Assembly (NCBI GenBank): GCA_023391015.1
Contig: JAEWBT010000024.1
Coordinates: 1-60,333, forward strand
Length of the DNA: 60,333 nucleotides
Origin: Bacteroidota bacterium
Lineage (GTDB): Bacteria > Bacteroidota > Bacteroidia > Chitinophagales > Chitinophagaceae
Reading direction: 5' to 3'
In this document: one piece after another, positions 8,399-18,800 of the stretch
Layout: each line of letters opens with the position of its first letter
Numbering within the stretch: the first letter of the stretch is position 1
Position numbers and translations under genes: made by a program
Notes under the pieces: generated by a model
The model's database searches: none
What the model saw: only the letters and a program-made list of their open reading frames with translations
What the model was told of the DNA's origin: nothing

Positions 8399-11300
8399 AT
8401 GGCACGACGCATTTACCTTTTAAGGCTTTTAAGTCTGCTGCTGTTCTCTTTATTTTCCGGAAATATGCATGCCCAGTCGGCAGGCGAGTTTGTGGAAAAC
8501 CGGGGGCAATGGGACGGCGGTTTTCGCTACCGTGCTAAGGTGCACCGCGGAACCGCTGTTTTCCTGGAGACCGATGCTTTCACGTATTCTATGGCGAAAG
8601 TAACACACGACGGTCATAAGCACGACGCGGCCTCCTTACCCGAAACCGTTCCCGCGCATGCCTGGAAGGTGCAGTTCCGGGGCGCGGAGAAAAGGGTTCA
8701 TCTTCAGCCGCAGGAGCCGAGCGCCCATTACTACAATTACTTTCTGGGGGCCGACAGCAGCCGCTGGAAAAGCAGCATCCACCCCTCTGAAGGCATCTTG
8801 TATAAAAACCTGTATCCGGATATCGACCTGGAAGCCGGTTTTTCGAAAGCGCAATTCAAATACACCTTTCACCTCGCCGCCGGGGCCGACCCCGCTCTCA
8901 TTCAACTGGAATACTCCGGAACAGATGGGCTCAGCATTGATAAAAAAGGGGCTTTGCGGGTAAAAACAAGCCTTGGAAACGTAACCGAAACCGCGCCGGT
9001 GGCCTGGCAAACGGCTTCCACAGGCCGGAAAATGGTGCGCTGCCACTACCATATTTCCGGAAATCTGGTTTCTTTTTCGTTCCCAAATGGCTACGACAAG
9101 AGTCTGCCGCTCGTTATTGACCCAACGGTGGTTTTTGCCACCTTTAGCGGCGCAACCGCCGACAGCTGGGGCTTTACGGCGACCTACGACGATTTTGGTA
9201 ATTTCTATGCCGGCGGCATCGTCAATCAGGCGCCGGGCGAAGCCTACCCGACCACAACCGGTGCTTTTCAGGCCACTTATGACGGCGGCTCCACCAACAC
9301 CGGGATGTCTAACCTGTACAGCACTTACCCGTGCGACATGGCGATCAGCAAGTTCAACGCTGCCGGCAATGCCTTGATTTACGGCACTTACATTGGCGGG
9401 ACCAACAACGAACAGCCACACAGCATGGTGGTGGACAGTGCCGGAAATCTTTTTATCGCCGGACGCACCTATTCCAGCGATTATCCGGTGCAGGCCGGTA
9501 GCTACGATAATACGTTTAACGGCGTGGCCGACCTTGTGGTTACCAAGCTGAACCCTGCCGGAACGGCGCTGCTGGGATCTACGTTTATCGGCGGCACCGG
9601 AGGAGATGGGGTAAACATTCAGGCAACACCACCTACCGGCAGCTCCACGCTGATGTATAACTACGGCGACGATGCCCGCAGCGAAATTATTGCCGACAAA
9701 GCGGGTAATATCTACGTAGCCGCCAATACGCAGTCCGCTGATTTTCCAACCGTCAAAGCCAGTCAGACAGCGCTTTCCGGAACGCAGGATGCCGTGATTT
9801 TCAAGTTTGACAATGCCCTCTCGGCGCTGGAATGGAGCACCTACTATGGCGGTTCCGGAAATGACGCCGCTTATGTGCTCACGCTCGATACGGCGCAGCA
9901 GTTTTTATACGTGGGCGGCGGCACGGCCAGCGTGGATTTCCCGATGCCGGCAGGCGGTTTTCAAAGCGCGTATGCCGGCGGGCGGGCCGATGGCTTTGTG
10001 TTGCGGTTCCAGAACAGCGGCACCTACCCGGCGCTGAACGGCAGCTTTATCGGGCGCAGCAACTACGATCAGGTGTATGGACTTCAGACCGATTATGATA
10101 ACAAGATTTACCTGATGGGCCAAACGCTCGGCGGCACTTTTCCGGTAACGCCCGGCGTGTATAGCAACCCCGGCTCCACACAGTTTATTATGCAGATGGA
10201 CCCCTTGTTGCAAACCAGTCCTGTTTCTACGGTAATTGGCAATGGCGTTTCCAACGGTCCAAACATCTCGCCGGTGGCTTTTCTGGTAGATACCTGCGGC
10301 AATATTTACCTCAGCGGTTGGGGCGGGTCGCTTTTTGGCTTTAATCCGTTTGCGTCTTCCATGACCAACATGCCTATTACGCCGGGGGCCATCCAGCCCA
10401 CTACCGACGATCAGGATTTTTACTTTATCGTGTTGAGCAAAAACGCCGGGTCGCTGCTCTATGGTACTTATCGCGGGCAGTCTGGCACCGACGAACACGT
10501 GGACGGCGGCACCAGCCGGTTTGATAAGAACGGCGTGGTGTATCAGGCCATTTGCGCGGGTTGCGCCCAGACATCTTTCCCTACCACGCAGGGCGCTTAC
10601 AGCACCACCAACCAATCGGCGCGCAACTGCAACCTCGTGGCCCTCAAGATTGCGTTTGAGTTAGGCTCCGTGCAGGCGGTGGCTACGGCCTCGCCCACTA
10701 CCAGCGGCTGTCCGCCGCTGGATGTTACGTTTACCAACAACTCGGTAAACGGGGTGGTTTTCCAGTGGGATTTCGGCGACGGCAGTCCGGTGGATACCGC
10801 CCGCAACCCGCAGCACACCTACACCCGCCCCGGCACCTTCACGGCGCGGCTTGTGGCTTCCAATACCGTTGCCTGCCGCGAGCGCGACACCGCTTACATC
10901 ACCATCCGCGTGGACAGCAACGCCATTTCCGGAAATATCGTTGCGCAGGTTACTAATCCGTGCCCGCCTTATACCGTTTCCCTTGCCAACAACGTAACGG
11001 TAGTGGGCAGCAGCGCAACCTACAACTGGGATTTTGGCGACGGCGTTACGACGGGCGCGCGCGACCCCATGACGCACCAATATGCCGACAGCGGCACCTA
11101 TACCATCCGCCTTATCGTAACCAACCCGGTGGCCTGCAATTCGCCGGATACCTTTTTACAGACCGTTACACTGGGCTCGCAATCGGTGAGCGCTGCATTT
11201 ACTGCGCCTGATTCGGTTTGCCTGGATGTGGCGGGCGGTGTTGTTTTTCAAAGCCAGACCGGCAACGCCACCGGCTTGCTGTGGGATTTCGGCGACGGGC

Positions 11301-11947
11301 AAACGTCCACCCAAATTGCCCCCACGCATGCCTACCAGCAAGCAGGCCGCTACACCGTTACGCTCATCGCCGACAACCCGTCCACCTGCAATGGGGCCGA
11401 CACGGCGCGCCGCGCGATTACCATTCTGCCGCAGCCCATCGCCAATTTTGATTTTGAGCCCATCATTCCGGAGCCCAACCTGCCCATCCGGTTTATCAAC
11501 CTCTCGACCAGTGCCGACCGCTACCGCTGGGCTTTCGGCGACGGCGGCAATTCAACGCTCAAAGACCCGGAGCATTTCTATAAAAAAAGCGGCACCTACA
11601 AAACCTGCCTTACAGCCGTTTCCAACGCCGGTTGCCTCGATACGCTGTGCCGCGAGGTAGTGGCCGATGTGCGCATTGCTGCCGACGTGCCCACGGCTTT
11701 TTCGCCCAATGGCGATGGCAAAAACGATGTGCTTTACGTGCGCGGTGCGGCCATTGAATCGGTGCTGTTTCGAGTGTACAATCGCTGGGGACAGCTTCTT
11801 TTTGAAACCACTGACCCGCAGAAAGGCTGGGACGGCACCTGGAACGGGCAGCCGCAGGAAGCCGACGCCTATGCCTACACGCTGACGGTTTCTTTTATTG
11901 ACGGAACGGCCACAAGCAAAAACGGCCACATAACCCTGCTGCGCTGA
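8399..11947 (+). CDS. Secreted multidomain protein with SBBP-like repeats, PKD domains and a T9SS type B (CHU_C) tail
   Basis: This 1182-residue protein starts at the ATG at 8399. The frame is open back to 8309, but that part overlaps the cspA terminator, whereas 8399 gives a signal peptide (MARRIYLLRLLSLLLFSLFS...). The N-terminal region (FVENRGQW... to ETAPVAWQ) resembles the DUF7948 domain, followed by beta-propeller-like SBBP repeats. Four PKD domains have cores WDFGDG, WDFGDG, WDFGDG and WAFGDG near residues 790, 876, 961 and 1043. The last 90 residues (PTAFSPNGDGKND ... YNRWGQLLFE) form the gliding-motility-associated C-terminal domain that directs export by the type IX system. The stop overlaps the start of the PorP/SprF gene (ATGA), implying coupled translation. 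The surface ligand is unknown. Confidence 0.9.
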   Translation: MARRIYLLRLLSLLLFSLFSGNMHAQSAGEFVENRGQWDGGFRYRAKVHRGTAVFLETDAFTYSMAKVTHDGHKHDAASLPETVPAHAWKVQFRGAEKRVHLQPQEPSAHYYNYFLGADSSRWKSSIHPSEGILYKNLYPDIDLEAGFSKAQFKYTFHLAAGADPALIQLEYSGTDGLSIDKKGALRVKTSLGNVTETAPVAWQTASTGRKMVRCHYHISGNLVSFSFPNGYDKSLPLVIDPTVVFATFSGATADSWGFTATYDDFGNFYAGGIVNQAPGEAYPTTTGAFQATYDGGSTNTGMSNLYSTYPCDMAISKFNAAGNALIYGTYIGGTNNEQPHSMVVDSAGNLFIAGRTYSSDYPVQAGSYDNTFNGVADLVVTKLNPAGTALLGSTFIGGTGGDGVNIQATPPTGSSTLMYNYGDDARSEIIADKAGNIYVAANTQSADFPTVKASQTALSGTQDAVIFKFDNALSALEWSTYYGGSGNDAAYVLTLDTAQQFLYVGGGTASVDFPMPAGGFQSAYAGGRADGFVLRFQNSGTYPALNGSFIGRSNYDQVYGLQTDYDNKIYLMGQTLGGTFPVTPGVYSNPGSTQFIMQMDPLLQTSPVSTVIGNGVSNGPNISPVAFLVDTCGNIYLSGWGGSLFGFNPFASSMTNMPITPGAIQPTTDDQDFYFIVLSKNAGSLLYGTYRGQSGTDEHVDGGTSRFDKNGVVYQAICAGCAQTSFPTTQGAYSTTNQSARNCNLVALKIAFELGSVQAVATASPTTSGCPPLDVTFTNNSVNGVVFQWDFGDGSPVDTARNPQHTYTRPGTFTARLVASNTVACRERDTAYITIRVDSNAISGNIVAQVTNPCPPYTVSLANNVTVVGSSATYNWDFGDGVTTGARDPMTHQYADSGTYTIRLIVTNPVACNSPDTFLQTVTLGSQSVSAAFTAPDSVCLDVAGGVVFQSQTGNATGLLWDFGDGQTSTQIAPTHAYQQAGRYTVTLIADNPSTCNGADTARRAITILPQPIANFDFEPIIPEPNLPIRFINLSTSADRYRWAFGDGGNSTLKDPEHFYKKSGTYKTCLTAVSNAGCLDTLCREVVADVRIAADVPTAFSPNGDGKNDVLYVRGAAIESVLFRVYNRWGQLLFETTDPQKGWDGTWNGQPQEADAYAYTLTVSFIDGTATSKNGHITLLR

Positions 11948-12951
11948 TGAAAAAGAGCTTTCTTTCCCTTCTGGCATCCCTTTCGCTTGCAGCGACTTAC
12001 GGGCAGGGCATTCATTTCTCCCAATACTGGAACGCGCCCCTGCTGGCCAATCCCGCCAACACGGCCCTGCTGCCCGACGCCAGCTACCGCGCCGGCGTGC
12101 ACTACCGGCAACAGTGGGCTTCTATCCCGGTACCTTACACCACCATTTCGGCCTTTGGCGAAGCGCAACTGCTGCGCGGCATTGAGGGCGACAACTGGCT
12201 GGGCATTGGCGGGGCCTTCTGGAGCGACCGCGCGGGCGCGGGCCAACTGGCGCAAACGCGCGGCGATTTGTTTGTGGCCTATCACCTGCAACTGGGCCAG
12301 GTGCATATGCTTTCGCTGGGCGCTTCGGCGGGCATGGTGCAGCGGCAGGTAGATTTTGCGAAGCTCACCTTCGACCAGCAGTGGGACGGCTTTATGTTTG
12401 ACGATGCCCGCCAAAGCGGCGAGCCCGCAGAAACGCGCCAGACCAGCTACTTAGATGTTGGGCTGGGACTGAACTACGCGTTTTTCCCCAACGAAAATTT
12501 TTACCTCAAAATTGGCGGCAGTGTGGGCCACCTGAACCGGCCCACCGAAACGTTTTACAGCACATCTTACCAGATTGGCCTGCGGCCCACGGGCAACGCC
12601 GAAGCCATCATTCGCGTCAGCCCCACGGTGATTCTGACACCTTCAGCGTATTTCACCACGCAGCAAACGGCCTGGGAAGGGCTTTATGGCACCCTGGCCG
12701 AGTTCCGGGTAGGCGGCGACGAGGTGGCCGGCTCGGTGATTACCGGCGCTTTCCACCGGTGGGATGATGCAGTGGTGGGCGTGGTGGGCTATCAGTGGGG
12801 CGGCGTGCGGATTACGTCGTCCTACGACTATACGCTTTCTTCCCTCAAAACGGCTACCGGCGGGCGCGGCGCGTTTGAGGTTTCGCTCCTGTATCAGGGG
12901 CGGTATAAAAAAGATTTCCGGGACAGCAAGTTTGCATGTCCAAGGTTTTAA
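11947..12951 (+). CDS. PorP/SprF family type IX secretion outer membrane protein
   Basis: This 334-residue outer-membrane beta-barrel protein of the PorP/SprF family starts at an ATG overlapping the previous stop. A signal peptide (MKKSFLSLLASLSLAATYGQ) is followed by the family hallmark FSQYWNAPLLANPANTA and then alternating amphipathic strands. SprF-type proteins help the T9SS deliver or anchor a particular CHU_C-tailed partner. The translational overlap with the large CHU_C protein makes that protein the likely client, which is inference from context. No terminator lies immediately downstream. A hairpin at 13200-13232 may end the transcript. Confidence 0.9.
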   Translation: MKKSFLSLLASLSLAATYGQGIHFSQYWNAPLLANPANTALLPDASYRAGVHYRQQWASIPVPYTTISAFGEAQLLRGIEGDNWLGIGGAFWSDRAGAGQLAQTRGDLFVAYHLQLGQVHMLSLGASAGMVQRQVDFAKLTFDQQWDGFMFDDARQSGEPAETRQTSYLDVGLGLNYAFFPNENFYLKIGGSVGHLNRPTETFYSTSYQIGLRPTGNAEAIIRVSPTVILTPSAYFTTQQTAWEGLYGTLAEFRVGGDEVAGSVITGAFHRWDDAVVGVVGYQWGGVRITSSYDYTLSSLKTATGGRGAFEVSLLYQGRYKKDFRDSKFACPRF

Positions 12952-13199
12952 AAGAAAGTTTGAAGCGGCTGGATTTCCGGAAATCTTTGGTCGTAAGAGA
13001 ATGGCCATAGGACTTCCCAAGAGTCTATCCAGAAAATAGGACATCTTCTTTGTCATTCTGTAAAGAATCCCTTTGACCTTCCTTCCTTAGCGGAAAAGCT
13101 AATGAGATCCTTTCAAGGATGACAAAGATTTCGTCCGAATGGTAGCGGAGCAGTAGCAATCTTTTATTTTTAGGATAGGCTCTAAAAAATGTATTCTCC

Positions 13200-13232
13200 A
13201 AAGAGACGCGATGACTCGCGTCTCTTTTTTTT
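13200..13232 (+). terminator. Hairpin with T run, family 2 palindrome related
   Basis: Arms agagacgcga and tcgcgtctct are followed by about eight T residues, a good intrinsic terminator. The stem sequence belongs to the GAGACG...CGTCTC palindrome family seen at 23301, 28434, 35095 and 39471. Confidence 0.7.
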
Positions 13233-13352
13233 ATGCACCACACCAGGCGCTCCTCTACAGCAAGAGGCGCGCGCAAGGATGCCCCTACCACTCGTAGCCT
13301 GTCCTGCTGCCCTATTGAACGTGCATCTCGGCTTAAGCGGGCTTCGACCAGG

Positions 13353-13469
13353 TTGTCATCCTGAGCTTGTCGAAGGTCTCAGCCTGACACTCAACAAGCT
13401 CAGCCCGACACTCGACTTCTAAACAGTGAATGATGACAGCGACTGCGTCACCCTGAGCTTGTCGAAGGG
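13353..13469 (-). repeat. Cluster of CTTCGACAAGCTCAGG mini-repeats
   Basis: Two full minus-strand copies (13353-13375 and 13446-13469) bracket shortened versions (tcaacaagctcagcc). They lie in the 1-kb gap between the PorP/SprF gene and the next gene. From 12952 to 13200 and from 13470 to 13680 I see only further low-complexity fragments and no credible coding frame. Confidence 0.65.
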
Positions 13470-13679
13470 CAGGCTTGTCTCGAAGGGCCGCAGCCTATCG
13501 CTCTTTTAAAGCAAATGAAGCTATAGCCAGGATAAGCAGCCGAAAAACAAGCACTCTAAAACGAGATGCACTTCATTGAATGAAAAGCCACCGCTTGCGC
13601 TGTTGCCACTATTCTTCTTTTCAGCAGCGGAAAGCGCCCGGCGACTGGCATTTGGCCTTCTGGTGAGTTAAAACACAGA

Positions 13680-13886
13680 TTGCAAATCTTAGAACAAATA
13701 TTACACTCCTTAAATTATAAGTTATGGTTCTTAAATAATAAGCTACAGTTCTTAAACAATGGATTACAATTCTTAAATGATAAATTACAATCCTTAAATA
13801 ACAAGTTACAATTCTTAAATTCTAAATTACAAAAACTAAAAATAATCTTACAAAATTTAAATTATATCTTACACAAGCTGAAATAG
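13680..13886 (+). repeat. AT-rich 21-bp tandem array, nine full units plus one partial
   Basis: Nine consecutive units of exactly 21 bases, each close to ttacaattcttaaataataag, are followed by an 18-base tenth. The register never slips. Base composition is far more AT-rich than the surroundings. Twenty-one bases equal two helical turns, so the AT tracts face one side of the helix. The array ends 13 bases before the -33 box of the next gene's promoter. The frame can be read as leucine heptads (LxxLNxK) but has only a TTG start, so I do not call it a gene. Confidence 0.9.
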
Positions 13887-13898
13887 AGATTACAATAC

Positions 13899-13929
13899 TT
13901 TTGAGCTGTTATAGGGCTTCTTATCTTTG
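13899..13929 (+). promoter_or_regulatory. Consensus Bacteroidota promoter next to the 21-bp array
   Basis: TTTTG (13899-13903) and TATCTTTG (13922-13929) are separated by 18 bases, a near-perfect -33/-7 pair. The expected start of transcription is near 13936, giving a leader of about 37 nt before the ATG at 13973. Confidence 0.8.
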
Positions 13930-13972
13930 AGTACAAGTAGCTTAGAAGCCGTTTTTACAGACATTTCTCTTT

Positions 13973-14878
13973 ATGACGCACCGGCAATCTGCTCAAATCA
14001 ATCGTTATCGTGCTTTGGAAGGCATTTGCGATGCACACGCAGCGGCCTGGAGTGCCATTCCGGCTTTCGGTACGGCCAAAGCGGCGCTTTCGGCCCATTT
14101 GCGGATGCTGGAAGATGCGCTTGGGGTGCAAGACACAGGTACTAAAGGGGCCACAGCACAGAAAAAACTCCATCGTCGCACTTTAGAAAGTTATTCCTTT
14201 CGGCTGGCCGCTGCTGTGCGCCTGAGCAGCCTCGGCAGCGGCGATGCAGAAATGGCACGCGAGGCCACCCTGACCCCATCGCGCCTCCGGCTGATGGTGG
14301 ACAATGCGCTGCTGGGAATGGCGAGCCGCATTCAAGGTTGGGCCAACGATATTGGCGCAGCCGGGCTGCTGCCTTTTGGGATTGATGCGGCTTTTTTGGC
14401 GGCTTTTGCGGCAGAGATGGCTGCTTTTGGAGACCATATCGGTGGGCCGCAGGCAGCAGAGGCCGACCAGATGCAGGCCACCGCCGATATTGCCCGCCTG
14501 CTGGGCGAATGCAAAGCCTTGATGACAACTTTTCTGGACCCCGGCACCGAGTTGGTGCGGGCATCGGCTCCGGCATTTTATGCCGAATACTGGGCGGCCC
14601 ACAAGATCAAAGACGCGGCTACCCGCCCCCGCGCCTTGCGGGTGCAGGTGCTGGATGCGGCCACCGGGGCACCAGTGGCCGGGGTGCGCGCCATGCTCTT
14701 GCCGGGCAACAAGGTGAAGCGGACCGGCCCGGCAGGTCGGTTTTATATGCAGTCCTTGAAGAGCGGTGTGTATAACATCGCCTTGGAGCAGGAAGGGTAC
14801 GCGCCGGCCACGGCGGAGGTGCGGGTGCAAAAGGGTGGCCGCGCAGAAGTGGTGGTGCGGCTGCAACGGACGGAATAA
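13973..14878 (+). CDS. Hypothetical protein: helical N-terminal domain plus carboxypeptidase-regulatory-like (CnaB) C-terminal domain
   Basis: This 301-residue protein has no signal peptide. Residues 1-210 are strongly helical and Ala-rich, broken by a basic KKLHRR turn near residue 66. I do not recognise this part. Residues 220-300 (LRVQVLDAATGAPVAGVRAML ... VVVRLQR) form a carboxypeptidase-regulatory-like beta-sandwich of the kind usually found on secreted proteins, so its presence on an apparently cytoplasmic protein is odd. The gene has a consensus promoter and an unusual phased AT-rich array just upstream. It appears monocistronic. No function is proposed. Confidence 0.7.
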   Translation: MTHRQSAQINRYRALEGICDAHAAAWSAIPAFGTAKAALSAHLRMLEDALGVQDTGTKGATAQKKLHRRTLESYSFRLAAAVRLSSLGSGDAEMAREATLTPSRLRLMVDNALLGMASRIQGWANDIGAAGLLPFGIDAAFLAAFAAEMAAFGDHIGGPQAAEADQMQATADIARLLGECKALMTTFLDPGTELVRASAPAFYAEYWAAHKIKDAATRPRALRVQVLDAATGAPVAGVRAMLLPGNKVKRTGPAGRFYMQSLKSGVYNIALEQEGYAPATAEVRVQKGGRAEVVVRLQRTE

Positions 14879-15166
14879 GGCGTCTGCGGTTGGCGTCTGT
14901 ATTTTAAATCTCTTTAAAAGATGTTTTCAGGAAGCTTGTTTTCCGGAAAATAAAACTGTTGGTTTGGAGGTACGGGCGACGGAGGTGGGCGCTTTCGCCG
15001 GTCGGGAGGCGGGAAATCTCAACAGATAAAATGACTTTCCTTTCCTGAAAATCCGCTCAACAACCCCCCCTTTAAATCTGTTTTCAAATACACTTTTAAC
15101 CGTATTTTCGCCAGTATCTTTCCGGAAATTCAGCACCGTTTTTCCGGAAATATTTGCGCCTCCAGA

Positions 15167-15751
15167 ATGTTTGCTTACTTAGAGGGAAACCTGACTTATA
15201 AATCGCCCGCCCTCGTCATCCTGACCACCGGCGGCATTGGCTATGAACTGCATATCTCGCTGCATACCCACGAAAAAATTCAACACTTAGAAGCCGCCCG
15301 CCTCTACACTCACCTCAAAATTGCGGAAGATGCCTGGACGCTCTTCGGCTTTGCCGACGAAGCGGAACGCACCACGTTTCGTCACCTCATTGGCGTATCC
15401 GGTGTGGGCGCGGCTACGGCCCGGCTCATCCTTTCGGCGCTTACGAGCGAAGATTTGGGGCGGATTATCTCTAACGGCGACCACATCGCCCTGGGCAAAA
15501 TCAAAGGCATTGGCCCTAAAACGGCGCAGCGCATGGTGCTGGAGCTGAAAGGCAAAATCCTGCCTTCGATGGAAAATCCATTGGGCGCCACCCAAGGCAG
15601 CTGGCACAATACCACCGCCGATGATGCGTTATTAGCTTTGGTGAATCTGGGGATTGCGCGCAGCGCTGCCGAAGCCGCTCTAAAAAAAGTGGATGGCGCC
15701 GCCGACATGACGGTGGAAGCGCTCCTGAAAGAAGCCCTGAAAAATATTTAA
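15167..15751 (+). CDS. ruvA: Holliday junction branch migration protein RuvA
   Basis: RuvA (194 residues) binds four-way DNA junctions and loads the RuvB motor for branch migration. The N-terminal OB fold starts MFAYLEGNLTYKSPA. Two helix-hairpin-helix motifs follow (LIGVSGVGAATA and IKGIGPKTAQRM), and a C-terminal RuvB-binding domain ends in EALLKEALKNI. Length is normal. ruvB and ruvC are not nearby, as is common in this phylum. sprA follows after 62 bp and may be cotranscribed. Two TTTCCGGAAA palindromes (about 15120 and 15142) lie in the upstream region. Confidence 0.97.
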   Translation: MFAYLEGNLTYKSPALVILTTGGIGYELHISLHTHEKIQHLEAARLYTHLKIAEDAWTLFGFADEAERTTFRHLIGVSGVGAATARLILSALTSEDLGRIISNGDHIALGKIKGIGPKTAQRMVLELKGKILPSMENPLGATQGSWHNTTADDALLALVNLGIARSAAEAALKKVDGAADMTVEALLKEALKNI

Positions 15752-15813
15752 AAAAGGTTTTCTTTGCACCCCGGGACTAAAAGTATCATACCTCCGAAAC
15801 AAGAACAGGATAA

Positions 15814-18800
15814 TTGAAGGGAAAGCACTCTTTCGGCTTACGATTTTTGTTGGTGATTATCACCCTGGGCTTTCTGGCCCACGCCGGCGCGCGCGTGCCC
15901 GGCGGCCCCCGTGTGCCCGTGCCGGAAGACTACGACTACACGCCCAACGATACGCCGGAAACCCTGCGTTTTCCCATCCGCGACAACACCGGCGAGCCGC
16001 TTCAGGATGGCAGTGCCGGAACCTTCGACCTGCAAGACCCGCCCAACATCCGCCGCGAGGTGGACTATGACCCGGAAACCAAACGCTACTACCTGTCGGA
16101 AAAAGTAGGCGATCAATACATCCGGAACCCCACTTACCTGACCTACGAAGAATATGTTCGGGAGCAGGCCCGCTTAGACGAGCAATCCTACTGGAAACGC
16201 CGCCTCGACGCGCTTTCCTTGTTCAACACCAAGCCGCAGCTGCCGCAGATGTACCGCGAAGGCTTGTTTGACCGCATCTTCGGCGGCACGGGCATTCAGG
16301 TGCGCCCGCAGGGCAACGTGGACGTAACCATTGGCGGCAACTGGCAAAACATCCAGAACCCGACGCTGGTGCAGCGGGCACAGAAATACGGCGTCTTTGA
16401 CTTTGACCTGCAAATGAACATCAGCCTGCTGGCCACCATTGGCGACAAGCTGAAGCTCAACATTTCCAACAACACCAAAGCGCAGTTTGACTACCAGAAC
16501 CTGCAAAAAATAGATTATTCCGGCAAGGAAGACGAGATTCTGAAAAAGCTGGAAGCCGGTAATATCTCCTTTCCCCTGCGCTCGACGCTGGTGCAGGGCG
16601 TGCAAAGCCTGTTTGGGTTGAAAACGCAGTTGCAGTTTGGTAAGTTGTGGGTGACGGCGGCCGTGAGCCAGCAAAAATCCAAGCGGGCGTCGATGACGGT
16701 GCAGGGCGGCGCACAAACCCAGCAGTTTGCCATCAAGGCCGACGACTACGAGGAAAACAAAAACTTCCTGCTGGCGCAGTATTTCCGGGATAACTACAAT
16801 AATGCGCTGCGCGAGTTTCCGGTTATCCGCTCCCAGACTACCATCAATAAGATTGAAGTGTGGGTTACGAACCGCACGGGCGCAGTAACTGATGTGCGCG
16901 ACCTCTTGGCATTTATGGACCTCGGCGAAGCCGCCCCCTACCGGCTGGATTTGCAGGATCCGGCAGCAGCGGCGGCAGTGCGCAACCTGCCGGCCAATAC
17001 TTCTAACAGACTGTATAGCGAGCTGCAATCGCAGCCGGGTGCGCGGGCGCAGGGCACGGCGACCAACACCGTTTCCGGCGTGTTGGGCTTGCAGGAAGGC
17101 GAAGATTTTCAGCGCGTAACGGCCCGCAAGCTCCAACCCAGCGAATATTCCTTTAACCCCCAGCTGGGTTATATCTCCCTGACCTCCACGCCCAACCCCG
17201 ACGATATCGTGGCGGTGGCGTATCGCTATACCTATAACGGCAAGACCTATCAGGTAGGGGAATTCTCGGAAGACCTTCCGCCCGACAGCACCAACCAGAA
17301 GTTGTTGTTTCTGAAATTGCTGAAAGGAACGGCACCGCGTGTGCATCTGCCCATTTGGGATTTGATGATGAAAAACGTGTATGCCCTCGGCGGGTTCGGC
17401 CTTCAGAAAGAAGATTTCCGGTTTAATGTTTTGTATCAAAACCCGGGTGGCGGCGAACTGCGCTACCTGCCCGAAGGCCCGAGCGAAGGCAAGCTCTTGC
17501 TGCAACTGCTGAACCTCGACCGACTCAACTACCAGAACGACCCGCAACCCGACGGCATTTTTGACTATGTAGAAGGGATTACCATCAACCCGCAGCAAGG
17601 CAAGGTCATTTTTCCGGTATTGGAGCCGTTTGGCCGCGACCTGGCCCCGGCCTTTACCGGTGCGCCGCAGCTGGAACGGAAGTATCTCTACAACATCCTT
17701 TACGATTCCACCAAAACGATTGCGCGGCAGTTTCAGCAAAACAACCGCTACATCATGCGCGGGTCGTACAAAAGCGCATCGTCGTCGGAGATTTTCCTCA
17801 ATGCCTTTAATATTCCGCAAGGTTCGGTATCCGTTACAGCAGGTGGGCAGCGTTTGGTTGAAAACCAGGATTACCAGATTGACTACGGCATTGGGCGGAT
17901 TAAAATCCTGAACACCGGCATCCTGAATTCCGGAATTCCGGTCAGTATCAATTATGAGGACAACGCCACCTTTGGTTTTCAGCAGCAAAACTTTATGGGG
18001 GCGCGGCTGGATTACTATGTAAATCCCAAGCTGACCCTGGGTGGAACGGCGATGCGCCTCACCGAGCGGCCTTTCACCCAAAAGGTAAACTTTGGTGAAG
18101 ACCCCATTCAAAACACGGTGCTGGGACTGGACGCGACCTACGCCAGCGAATCTCAAAGCATCACCCGACTGCTGGACAAGCTCCCGGTTTACAGCACCAC
18201 AGCGGCGTCTTTCATCAACGCGACGGCAGAAGTAGCGGCCTTGTTGCCGGGCCACCCGCAGCAGATTGACGCGCTCGACGGCGGGAAAGGGGCGGTTTAC
18301 ATTGACGATTTTGAAGGCACCCGCTCGGCTTACGACCTCCGCTCGCCGGCCACGGCCTGGAGTCTTGCTTCGGTGCCGGTAGATGCCCGCGACGCCAACG
18401 ATGTAGAGCTTTTTCCGGAAGCCAAACTGTTTGACTCGTTGAGCTCCGGTTATAAAAGAGCCCGGCTGGCGTGGTACACCCTGGAACCCAGCCTGGTGGA
18501 TGGTACCAACGGCATTCCGGACTTTGTAAAGAAAGACCCGAACCAACATTATGTGCGGTTGATTCAGCGCCAAGAGGTGTTTCCGCAGGCAAGTAACGTT
18601 ACGCTTCAAAACGCCCTGCCAACACTGGATTTGGGTTTTTACCCCAAAGACCGCGGACCCTACAACTACACGCTGGATGTGGACCCAACCGGTGCCCTGA
18701 ATGCACCGCGCACCCGCTGGGGTGGCATTCAACGCGCCATCGAATACTCTGATTTTGAAGCTTCCAACGTGGAGTTTATGGAGTTCTGGGTGATGGATCC

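Noticed and set aside
13680..13886. The 21-bp array as a 68-residue leucine-rich peptide gene
   Set aside because: It has only a TTG start and no promoter in front. The heptad pattern follows automatically from a 21-base repeat.
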